From NCBI GenBank assembly GCA_963169325.1, contig CAUJEY010000018.1:1-45111 (forward strand): a DNA stretch of 45,111 nt. The letters run 5' to 3'. Source of the stretch: Bacteroidota bacterium (GTDB lineage Bacteria; Bacteroidota; Bacteroidia; Chitinophagales; Saprospiraceae). The first letter of the stretch is position 1; the number at the start of each line of letters is the position of its first letter. Below the pieces are notes generated by a model. It worked only from the letters and a program-made list of their open reading frames with translations. It did not search any database and was not told the DNA's origin. Of the stretch, positions 32,967-40,701 are shown piece by piece. Made by a program: the position numbers and the translations under genes.

Positions 32967-33866
32967 ATGAAAATATTACATCTTCCGCTCCTACTTATCT
33001 GCTTCAACACTACCTGCACCCAAAATCACCCGGCCCAAGAAGCAATGATAGCGCCGGTAACTGAAGCGCCGGCACTCGAATTGAAACCGGCGCCTTGCCG
33101 CGATTCATTTTCCCGGGATACCATCCTGGCACAGCTGCGATCCCAAATAAAACAAGGTAAGCGGTTAACGGTCCACGTCTTCGTCCCGCTTTGTGATAAC
33201 GAGCATCAAGGTATTGTCCCGGTAAACAAACAACTTGGCGACGGCCTTAACCTGCGCACCAACCTGTACTGGGGCGCCGGTTACGGAGTAAAATCCTTCT
33301 TTAAAGCGGACAAATCCTGGAAATTACTGCACGCACAACCCGACCCAACCCCTGATATCCTCGAACGGGTCGTTTTTGAAAAAAAATACCCTACCGGCGC
33401 CCGTGTTATGCTGGTGGCCGACGCCTATCGCGGCGACAGAATGAAAGTTTGTATTCGCGATTTCCTCAATACCCTCTCCGGCCACATACTCGACACCATA
33501 CGGCTGAAAGACACCACACTACTGGCCGGCACTCCCGACTTTTCGATCCTGAACGGTCATAACGGACTGATGGATATGGAGTTCACTCCTATTGCGCCGG
33601 CAATCAACAACCTCAAAGATGCAGCCGTAATAGCCTGCGCCTCCCACAATTACTTTAAAGAGTTCTTACAGTGCGCTGCCGCCTTTCCGGTGCTCACCAC
33701 CGTGCATTTGCTGGCGCCGGAAGCGTACGTCATGGGTGCAGCCATAGACAGCTGGGCTAATTTGGAATCAGAAAAACAAATCCGTGTAAGTGCCGCCCAG
33801 GCGTACGCCAAATATCAAAAATGTGGCTATAAAGGCGCCAGCCGGATTTTTCACGCAGGATGGTAG
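32967..33866 (+). CDS. Conserved exported protein of unknown function
   Basis: The protein has 299 residues. The first about 18 residues (MKILHLPLLLICFNTTC) form a signal peptide. The mature part includes HVFVPLCDNEHQGIVPVN followed by LGDGLNLRTNLYWGAGYGVK (about 70-107), and later NGHNGLMDMEF and CASHNYF. The combination of conserved Cys, Asp, His and Asn looks enzyme-like, but I cannot name a family. It lies 46 nt after ung and converges with lptD only 6 nt away, so transcription must end within one of the genes. The gene is well supported; the function is open. Confidence 0.8.
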   Translation: MKILHLPLLLICFNTTCTQNHPAQEAMIAPVTEAPALELKPAPCRDSFSRDTILAQLRSQIKQGKRLTVHVFVPLCDNEHQGIVPVNKQLGDGLNLRTNLYWGAGYGVKSFFKADKSWKLLHAQPDPTPDILERVVFEKKYPTGARVMLVADAYRGDRMKVCIRDFLNTLSGHILDTIRLKDTTLLAGTPDFSILNGHNGLMDMEFTPIAPAINNLKDAAVIACASHNYFKEFLQCAAAFPVLTTVHLLAPEAYVMGAAIDSWANLESEKQIRVSAAQAYAKYQKCGYKGASRIFHAGW

Positions 33867-33872
33867 TCGACA

Positions 33873-36554
33873 TCAGAAGCCGCCCTGCGCATCAAATATA
33901 TTCTTCCGGTAAGGCAGTTTCAAGAACTCGAGCGTGCCGGGTTTTACCGCGATAAAAAACTCGTAGGTACCGCGGGCGGGTTGCCAGCGCAGGCTGAATT
34001 GCCAGCAATGCAGGTCGCGGGTGAAGCCGAGGTCGGGATACGGCAGGGTTTTCGATTTAAAATCGTAACTGATGTTGCCGATATCGATCGACCATTTCGG
34101 GGTGAGCGGAATACTGCCGGAAAAACGGATGTTGTGGTTGCCCACCAGGAAGGTGTCGCGGTTGGTACCGGGAATTTCCGTGCGATCGAAGGAGATATAG
34201 TGCGTGAACCTGAAGTCGTCGAACCAGTCCATAAAACCATCCTTTATGGTGGCCTGTGACGGCGTATTGGGTGTGGTTTCGTCTTTATCTCTGTCGAACT
34301 GGTTACGTAATTCGCGGATCGACATTTGAGTGTTCAGTTGAATACTGAGGCGGGTGGTCCGCAGCAATTTTTTATCTTCTTTCAGAACAAATTTATCGAT
34401 TCGTACGCCTTTTTCATTCCGGACATACGGATCAAACGTGGCATTCCAGGTCAGGTTTGTCAACCCTTTGAATAGCCGGAACAGACCGCCGGTACCGATG
34501 GTACTCCATTTCAGGGAATCGCGGGTGAGGCTGTAACTGCCGGAGAAATTCAGTCCGTCGAATATTTTTACCCGTTTTACCGTATCCCGTTTGGCACTGA
34601 AAAATTTCATTTCCAGGATATTGCTCAAACTATAACTCACTGCCAGGTCGCGCGGGGCGTTGGAGGGCCTGCCGTACACCGCCTCGTCAAAAATACTGTA
34701 GGTGGTTGAGTCGATCCGCCCGGGCTGGTTCGACGTCAATACCGTTCTGAAAAAGTCGGATTCTGAATAATCGGGCCGGTATCCCATCGAGATGGAGGGT
34801 TTCATCGTGTGGCGAACTCCGCGAAACCAGCCTTTTTTAAATTGTTTGGTAAAAAACAGAGCCGTATTAGCGCTCACGCCGGCGTCGTATTGCCGGAAAG
34901 GTTTGAATCCCCATCTCCGGAACGTGGTATCGCGCCCCCAAACGGTGGCATTGCTGTCCACCACCAATATGCCTTCGATGGTGTCATATTTATATTGAAT
35001 TTCTGGCAGGAACTCTTTTTCAACACTGTACGGATACCAGTTCTCTTCGTAGCTGACCCTCGGCGCAATGTTGATGTATTTGAACAGTTTAAAGTTGAAG
35101 TCCGTGCTGGCCTGGTGCTGGATGCCCATGCGCGATTTGGTGAGGGTCTCCTTTGTAAACAGCAGGGTATCCGCCACCTGCACCGTGTTTTGAAGCCGGG
35201 AAGAATACGTAAGCGACAGTTTTTCGTACCAGCGTTCATTCCCGATCGGATTTTTCCGTTTGAACGGATATATGCGTTGCAGGTTGAATGCCGCGGTGGG
35301 AAAACTGATGTTCATGACGCGGGTGCGGGTATTTTGGGAATGGCTGAGGCTGGCGTTGAACTGGTAGGGCTTGCCCGGAAAAGTCTGGGAATAGTTCAGG
35401 TTGGAGCTCAACTGGTTTTGAACCACACTGTTGTAGTCGTTCCGGTTCCGGTTCTGGTCGCGATTGGTTTCAATATTGACCGAGCCGCCGAATTTGCGCG
35501 AAGGGTGTGCTTTTGGGTCCTGCTGGTGCGACCAGCGGATACCGAACGACTTGGCCGGAATTTTATCGGCGCGCGGGCTTTCGGTTACCCGGTTGTTGTA
35601 GCGCAGCACCAGGTTGCCGTTGTAACGGTAGCGTTGGTTGTAGCGGGTTTCCGACAGCACCCCCCAGGAACCGCTGGTGTACAAATTGAGGGTAACTTTT
35701 TCGTCTATATGTTCCGAAATGGGGAAATAATAGCCCCAGTCCTTTAATCCGAATCCTTCCTGGTCGGCAAATTCGAAGTCGCGTGGGATGATCAGTCCCG
35801 CTTTTCTGGTTTTTGTAATGGGGTAAAACCCAAAGGGCAGTATGAGCGGGGTGGGAATACCGGCAATTTCCACGTTCGAAAAACCGGTGACGACTAATTT
35901 GTCGGGTATGACTTTCAGTTTTTTGGTCCGGATGCCGAAGTGCGGGTGCGGGTCGTCGCAGGTGGTAAGCAGGGCATTCTGGTTGTATACGGTGTTTTGT
36001 ACCTTGCCGGTGGTATCGGCATTAGGGGAGCCGACAAACTTGGCTTTTTCACCCAGCACAAACAGGTCCTGCTGTTTGGTGCGGGCTTCGTAGATGAGGC
36101 CTTTTTTCGACCGGAAATTATAGCGCAATTTGGTGGCGGAAAACTCCTGTTCACCGTCTTTGAATTCCGGCAGCCCGGCCAACTGCCCGGTACTGTCGGC
36201 AAACTCTTCGGCCGACACCTCGTTTTTTTCGTAGTCCAGCAAAATATAACCCGCTTTGAGGTCGATGGACGTATATTTCACAAACGCTTCGCCGTACAGG
36301 TGGAGTTGTTTTTTCTTTACATCGAACCACATCGAGTCAGTGGCGCCGTATTCCACTTCAGCGTCGAGGCCGTCCGAAGAAATTTTTACCCGGCTCAAAT
36401 CGACGCTCAGGGAATCGCGAAAGCCCGGCGCCAGGGTATCGACAGGGGCAATAGTATCCACAGGCGCCACTGGTTGTTGGGCCGAAACAGGTGTGCAAGC
36501 TAAAACGCAGGCGATTTGCCAGAAAAGGCGATATTTGCCCGGAAATTTATACAC
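33873..36554 (-). CDS. lptD: LPS-assembly protein LptD (Bacteroidota-type OstA)
   Basis: From a GTG at 36554 the protein has 893 residues. It has a signal peptide (YRLFWQIACVLACTPVSAQ). An OstA/LptA-like domain spans about residues 45-170 (DSMWFDVKKKQLHLYGEAFV, LDYEKNEVSAEEF). The large C-terminal barrel begins near GIRTKKLKVIPDKLVVTGFSN, GFYPITKTRKAGLIIPRDF. It would insert lipopolysaccharide into the outer membrane. The barrel has many strands ending in aromatic residues, down to RKNIFDAQGGF. An in-frame ATG further upstream (36668) would overlap the divergent amidase gene and lacks a signal peptide, so the GTG was chosen. It is divergent from the amidase and MCE genes, a common Bacteroidota arrangement. 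Confidence 0.88.
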   Translation of the reverse strand: MYKFPGKYRLFWQIACVLACTPVSAQQPVAPVDTIAPVDTLAPGFRDSLSVDLSRVKISSDGLDAEVEYGATDSMWFDVKKKQLHLYGEAFVKYTSIDLKAGYILLDYEKNEVSAEEFADSTGQLAGLPEFKDGEQEFSATKLRYNFRSKKGLIYEARTKQQDLFVLGEKAKFVGSPNADTTGKVQNTVYNQNALLTTCDDPHPHFGIRTKKLKVIPDKLVVTGFSNVEIAGIPTPLILPFGFYPITKTRKAGLIIPRDFEFADQEGFGLKDWGYYFPISEHIDEKVTLNLYTSGSWGVLSETRYNQRYRYNGNLVLRYNNRVTESPRADKIPAKSFGIRWSHQQDPKAHPSRKFGGSVNIETNRDQNRNRNDYNSVVQNQLSSNLNYSQTFPGKPYQFNASLSHSQNTRTRVMNISFPTAAFNLQRIYPFKRKNPIGNERWYEKLSLTYSSRLQNTVQVADTLLFTKETLTKSRMGIQHQASTDFNFKLFKYINIAPRVSYEENWYPYSVEKEFLPEIQYKYDTIEGILVVDSNATVWGRDTTFRRWGFKPFRQYDAGVSANTALFFTKQFKKGWFRGVRHTMKPSISMGYRPDYSESDFFRTVLTSNQPGRIDSTTYSIFDEAVYGRPSNAPRDLAVSYSLSNILEMKFFSAKRDTVKRVKIFDGLNFSGSYSLTRDSLKWSTIGTGGLFRLFKGLTNLTWNATFDPYVRNEKGVRIDKFVLKEDKKLLRTTRLSIQLNTQMSIRELRNQFDRDKDETTPNTPSQATIKDGFMDWFDDFRFTHYISFDRTEIPGTNRDTFLVGNHNIRFSGSIPLTPKWSIDIGNISYDFKSKTLPYPDLGFTRDLHCWQFSLRWQPARGTYEFFIAVKPGTLEFLKLPYRKNIFDAQGGF

Positions 36555-36608
36555 GATTTGTTCGTTTAGGGTGCTTGTGTTGCAAAACCGACATAACGAC
36601 TGAAAAAC

Positions 36609-38102
36609 ATGAGAAAACGAATTGCCCATCAAACGTTGCTGTCGCTGGTAGCGTGGCTTCTTTTGCAAAACTTTAACTTGTCTGCTTCGGAATCCGGCTT
36701 CCGGCGCCCGGACCCGGGCGTGGGCAACCGGCCGGGGGATACCGAACTTGTGTCAGCCCGCGGCAAAAGTACGTATTCCTGCTGCACTGCCAATCCCATC
36801 GGACAGTTTTCAGTTGGCACTGCCCCCTGCCCACTGCCTACCGCCCACCGCCTACTGCCCACTGCCCACTGCCTACTGCCTACCGCCTACTGCCCACAGC
36901 CCGTTGCATACCGTATAAAAAAAATTGTACTCGATGCCGGCCATGGTGGCAAAGACCCCGGCTGCATCGGGGCTTCTTCGAAAGAAAAACACAATGCACT
37001 GGCCATCGTGCTGAAATTAGGCGCTCTGATTAAAGCGGAATTCCCGGAGGTACAGGTCATTTATACCCGCGAAACGGATGTATTTATCGAGTTGAATGAG
37101 CGCGCGGCCATTGCCAACCGGAACAACGCCGATCTCTTCATCAGTGTACATTGCAACTCGATTAGCGTGTCGCGCATTCACGGCGCTGAAACCTATGTGA
37201 TGGGTCTGCACACCGCCCAACACAACCTGGAAGTAGCCAAACGCGAAAACGCCTCTATTTTTCTGGAAGATAATTACCAGAAAAATTATGCCGGTTACGA
37301 TCCCAACAGCCCGGAGGCGCATATTTTCGGCAGCGTATTGCAAAGCGCGTATTTAGAGCAAAGCATTCTGTTTGCCAGTTTTGTTCAGAAGTACGCTTTT
37401 GAACGCGCCGGGCGCGAGGATAAAGGTGTAAAACAGGCGGGATTCCTGGTGCTGCGCGAAACGGCCATGCCTTCCGTACTGGTGGAAGCCGGCTACCTGA
37501 CCAACCGCGCGGAGGAAGCGTTTATCGCCTCGGAAGAAGGACAGGAACAAATGGCCGATGCTATCTTTGAAGCGTTCCGGGCATACAAGGCCCAATTGGA
37601 AGGCGCTCCGTTTGCCGCCCGGCCCAAACCGGCGCCGACAAAAAGCCCGGCTCAAACAGGCACGCCCGCAGCCATAACTGCCAGCACCAAAACACCGGTG
37701 GAGCAGCCCGTCAAAACGGCGGCCAAACCTCCGGCAAATACAACACCGGTGAAACACACTGGTTCCCCTGCTGCTCACCCGATACAAGCGGGCGCCGAAA
37801 CATCCAGTAACACCGGCCACCGGGATGCCTATGGCGATGAAATTCCCGTATCCACCGTTTCAAAAAAATCCGCAGCCGACGGGTTCCGGATATTTCTGAT
37901 GAGCTGGCCCTCCCGGCTGGATAAAAGCGCCGGGCAACTCGGCCTGCTGGGCGATGTGGAAGAAGTAAAGTCGGCCGGCCAGTATCATTATTTTACCGGT
38001 AAATTTGCGACCCGGGCGGAAGCGGAAAAAATGTTGCCCGAACTGTTCAACCTGGGATTTCGCACGGCCAAAATTGAACAATCCACCCCACAAACTAATT
38101 AG
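36609..38102 (+). CDS. N-acetylmuramoyl-L-alanine amidase with an array-encoded N-terminal linker
   Basis: The protein has 497 residues. It cleaves the amide bond between muramic acid and peptide in peptidoglycan. A signal peptide occupies about residues 1-28. The Amidase_3 domain (about 103-345) has zinc ligands His112 (DAGHGGKDPG), Glu126 and His181 (SVHCNS), and a catalytic Glu in VEAGYLTN. A Pro/Thr/Ala-rich linker (about 350-425) precedes a SPOR-like C-terminal domain (about 430-497). Between the signal region and the enzyme, residues 70-100 are encoded by thirteen 7-nt units (36816-36906; [15 protein letters not shown]). The gene is followed by MCE and methyltransferase genes in the same direction. 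A role in cell separation or outer-membrane integrity is inference from this context. Confidence 0.93.
   Translation: MRKRIAHQTLLSLVAWLLLQNFNLSASESGFRRPDPGVGNRPGDTELVSARGKSTYSCCTANPIGQFSVGTAPCPLPTAHRLLPTAHCLLPTAYCPQPVAYRIKKIVLDAGHGGKDPGCIGASSKEKHNALAIVLKLGALIKAEFPEVQVIYTRETDVFIELNERAAIANRNNADLFISVHCNSISVSRIHGAETYVMGLHTAQHNLEVAKRENASIFLEDNYQKNYAGYDPNSPEAHIFGSVLQSAYLEQSILFASFVQKYAFERAGREDKGVKQAGFLVLRETAMPSVLVEAGYLTNRAEEAFIASEEGQEQMADAIFEAFRAYKAQLEGAPFAARPKPAPTKSPAQTGTPAAITASTKTPVEQPVKTAAKPPANTTPVKHTGSPAAHPIQAGAETSSNTGHRDAYGDEIPVSTVSKKSAADGFRIFLMSWPSRLDKSAGQLGLLGDVEEVKSAGQYHYFTGKFATRAEAEKMLPELFNLGFRTAKIEQSTPQTN
36816..36906 (+). repeat. Heptanucleotide array inside the amidase gene
   Basis: Thirteen consecutive 7-nt units (CCCACTG, CCTACTG, CCTACCG and variants) are the reverse complement of the GGCAGTA family. 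They encode a linker of about 30 residues ahead of the amidase domain, with no frame break. Confidence 0.93.
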
Positions 38103-38152
38103 ACTACTGCGCCGAGGCGCTTTACATTCCTGACAAAGCACTATTTCCAAAT

Positions 38153-39268
38153 ATGTTCAAAATTAGAAATGAAACAAAAATCGGCTTGCTCGCCATAGCA
38201 GCCATTGCCCTGGCTATCTGGGGCTTCAAATTCCTGAAAGGCCAGAATGTGCTGACCACCTCCCAAACGTATTTTATCCGGTACGAAAATGTGGAACAAT
38301 TGCGGCCCTCCAGCCCGGTGTTTATCAATGGTTTGCAAGTCGGCATGGTGAAAGACATGTATGTCGACCCGGATGATGACAAAACGATCATCACGGTCAT
38401 CAATCTGGAAGGCAGAGTAGATATTCCAAGAAATACTGTGGCCACGATCGTCAGTGCCAGTATCATGGGCGGCAAAGCCATCAACCTGGAAATATCAGGT
38501 CCATGCTCGGGCGACGACTGTGCAAAAAGCGGCGACTTCCTGATCGGGCGAACAAAGTCTTTCGTGGAAAGTATCATCGGCAATCCGGATCAGTTTGAAG
38601 AATACCTGGAGCGCCTGTCGGTTATCTACGACTCCCTCGCCAATCCCAACAACCCGAAAGGAATCGGCAAAACCCTGCTTTCCCTGCAACATTCGATGGA
38701 AAACCTGGAGGTGTTGACCCGTAAAATGAATATACTTCTCGATGTCAGTACCACCGGCATCGGCGCTACTTTCGACAATACGGCCGCTATTACCGCCAAC
38801 CTGCGCAAAAGCAATGAAAGTATTTCGGCCCTGCTGGGCAATATGAACACCTTCAGCGAACAGCTCAAAGGCGCCAACCTGGACCAGGTCGGCCAGAAAG
38901 CTTCGGGTACGCTCGACTCGGTGTCGATAGCCATGACGGGCCTGCAAAATACCTTGCTGTCGGCCAAAAGCGCCATCGGGAAAATAGACACCCTGGTGGC
39001 AGGACTTTCTTCGGGACAAGGCACCGCCGGTCAATTTTTCACAGACCCGGAATTATACGCCAACCTTGTGCGTACGAGCCGCCAACTGCAATTGGTCCTG
39101 CAAGACCTGCGCCTCAACCCCAAACGGTACAATACGGTGAAACTGAAAATTTTTGGTAAAAACAAAACCCCGGAATATCAAAACCCGATTGAAGACCCGG
39201 CCTATCAAATGCTGATCGACAGTCTCGAAGAAGATTACCGTCTGCGGGCGAAGATGATCAAGAATTGA
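38153..39268 (+). CDS. MlaD/MCE family lipid-transport protein
   Basis: The protein has 371 residues. An N-terminal membrane anchor (GLLAIAAIALAIWGFKFL, about 12-29) is followed by an MCE domain (about 38-125; YFIRYENVEQLRPSSPVFIN, GLQVGMVKDMYV, ASIMGGKAINLEI). The C-terminal part (about 140-310) is helical with heptad-like segments (LLSLQHSMENLEVLTRKMNI), consistent with a coiled-coil channel. It would be the periplasmic lipid-binding part of a Mla-type transport system. The permease and ATPase genes are not nearby. It follows the amidase by 50 nt, and its stop overlaps the next start (TGATG). Confidence 0.9.
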   Translation: MFKIRNETKIGLLAIAAIALAIWGFKFLKGQNVLTTSQTYFIRYENVEQLRPSSPVFINGLQVGMVKDMYVDPDDDKTIITVINLEGRVDIPRNTVATIVSASIMGGKAINLEISGPCSGDDCAKSGDFLIGRTKSFVESIIGNPDQFEEYLERLSVIYDSLANPNNPKGIGKTLLSLQHSMENLEVLTRKMNILLDVSTTGIGATFDNTAAITANLRKSNESISALLGNMNTFSEQLKGANLDQVGQKASGTLDSVSIAMTGLQNTLLSAKSAIGKIDTLVAGLSSGQGTAGQFFTDPELYANLVRTSRQLQLVLQDLRLNPKRYNTVKLKIFGKNKTPEYQNPIEDPAYQMLIDSLEEDYRLRAKMIKN

Positions 39269-39819
39269 TGAAAAGTATACGCCCGCTTTATGACGAACAC
39301 GGGGTAGAAAATTACTACCGTGACCACGCCGGGGCGTACGAAAATCCCCATTTTCCGGAAATAAATTTGTTGCTGGCGCAAAATCTGCACCGGCTGGACA
39401 CCAGCGCCGTGCTTGATTTCGGCGCCGGTGGGGGAGAGGTGACGCGGGCGCTACAAGCCCGGGGTGTACAACATGTTACCGGTTGCGACCCGTTCACGTA
39501 CGAGTTGTACGAACAAAATACCGGCCGCCCCTGCCTTCGGTTGTCGTTTAAAGACGTGATCAAATCCGGGATTCCAGAGACGTATTCGGTGATTATCAGT
39601 TCGTTTGCCCTGCATTTGTGCCCGGCCAAAGACCTCTTCCCACTCACCTGGAACCTGTTGCAGGCAGCGCCGCTATTGGTTGTGCTGACGCCGCACAAAC
39701 GGCCGGAATTAGAAACACTCTCCGGCATGGAGTTGGTTTGGGCCGATTTTGCCCTGACCGACCGCGGCAAAAAAGTGCGTTGCAAGGCCTACCGTCTGGC
39801 CAATATGCAGGCAGGGTAG
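39268..39819 (+). CDS. SAM-dependent methyltransferase, small
   Basis: The protein has 183 residues. The ATG at 39268 overlaps the MCE stop codon (TGATG), a sign of translational coupling. A Rossmann core is visible: motif I LDFGAGGGEVTRAL at about 49-62, the acidic TGCDPF, and the later PLTWNLLQAAPLLVVLTP. Substrate unknown. The first residues RPLYDEHGVENYYRDHAGAYENPHF resemble small bacterial methyltransferases but give no substrate clue. It may modify a product of the envelope operon or simply be the last co-transcribed gene. A foldback array follows. Confidence 0.8.
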   Translation: MKSIRPLYDEHGVENYYRDHAGAYENPHFPEINLLLAQNLHRLDTSAVLDFGAGGGEVTRALQARGVQHVTGCDPFTYELYEQNTGRPCLRLSFKDVIKSGIPETYSVIISSFALHLCPAKDLFPLTWNLLQAAPLLVVLTPHKRPELETLSGMELVWADFALTDRGKKVRCKAYRLANMQAG

Positions 39820-39859
39820 GGGAGCAAAGCCATCAGTTTAAGGATTTTGGGAGCGTTTT

Positions 39860-40010
39860 TAAAGTCAAAATGTAAAATCTAAAATTTAAAACTCAAAAGG
39901 AATATCGCAGAAGGGGGGCTGTGTGCCGACATTTAGACCACTAAATATCCGTATCCACGGTATCCCACTTTTACATTTTGACTCTTACATTTTACATTTT
40001 GACTTTAAAA
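39860..40010. repeat. Inverted AAAAGTC / AAAATGT-type arrays after the methyltransferase
   Basis: The left block (39860-39898) has AAAGTC, AAAATGT, AAAATCT, AAAATTT and AAAACTC units. The right block (39968-40010) has TTTTACA and TTTTGAC units, its complement. The spacer (39899-39967) is unique. The family is the same as at 6734-6839. The remaining intergenic DNA (40011-40134) holds only a promoter candidate. Confidence 0.85.
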
Positions 40011-40098
40011 GCAACAAATTTCCCTTAACCTATTGGCTATGGAGTAGGGGAGCCGGGGCGTTATTTCGCCCTGGGAAACTAATCCCCGATTCTTTTCC

Positions 40099-40106
40099 TA
40101 AATTTG
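40099..40106 (+). promoter_or_regulatory. Candidate -7 box of the HdeD-like gene
   Basis: TAAATTTG matches TAnnTTTG and lies 28 nt before the start codon. No TTG box was found at the expected distance. Confidence 0.4.
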
Positions 40107-40134
40107 TTCTTTTAACCAACAAAACGACATAACC

Positions 40135-40677
40135 ATGATTCTTCAGATTTTAGCCAAACACTGGTGGTTGCAAGTACTCCGGGGAGTTGTTGCGCTGGCC
40201 TTCGCAGCCGTGGCATTTTTGATGCCGGCTTTTACTTTTACGGTTCTTGTTATGACAATCGGCGTATTTCTGCTGGCCGACGGCCTGCTGGCTACCTGGG
40301 CGGGTTTGCACCTGCGCGGCGAAGATGACGATTGGTGGGTGGCTACCCTCGAAGGATTGCTTGGGGTGGGTTTGGGAATCGCTATCCTGGCAAAACCCGA
40401 AATTTCAGCCTCCTTGTTAGTCACTTTTATCGCCCTGTGGTGCTTAGTTACCGGCGCCTTCGAAATCATATTAGCCTTTCGAATTCGCCATGAAATCGAA
40501 AATGAATGGCAACTGATGCTCGCCGGTGGACTTTCCGTGATGTTAGGTGTGCTGATGATGGTGCAACCCCGTATCGGGTTTATCTCCATTGCGTGGTTGA
40601 TCGGTTTTTATGCCCTCTTTTTCGGATTGTTGATGGTGGGTTTGGGACTGAAACTGCGGCGGCGGCTGAAGGCGTAG
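40135..40677 (+). CDS. HdeD-like (DUF308) membrane protein
   Basis: The protein has 180 residues and six predicted membrane segments, with short loops such as HLRGEDDDWW and FRIRHEIENEW. The N-terminus WWLQVLRGVVALAFAAVAFL and the later ALWCLVTGAFEIILAFRIR are typical of the HdeD/DUF308 family (acid-resistance membrane proteins in enteric bacteria). Its role here is unknown. The M1 peptidase gene begins 24 nt downstream in the same direction, so they may be co-transcribed. An upstream array foldback separates it from the methyltransferase. Confidence 0.85.
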   Translation: MILQILAKHWWLQVLRGVVALAFAAVAFLMPAFTFTVLVMTIGVFLLADGLLATWAGLHLRGEDDDWWVATLEGLLGVGLGIAILAKPEISASLLVTFIALWCLVTGAFEIILAFRIRHEIENEWQLMLAGGLSVMLGVLMMVQPRIGFISIAWLIGFYALFFGLLMVGLGLKLRRRLKA

Positions 40678-40701
40678 ATTCTTCTTTTAAAAAAAAACGG
40701 C

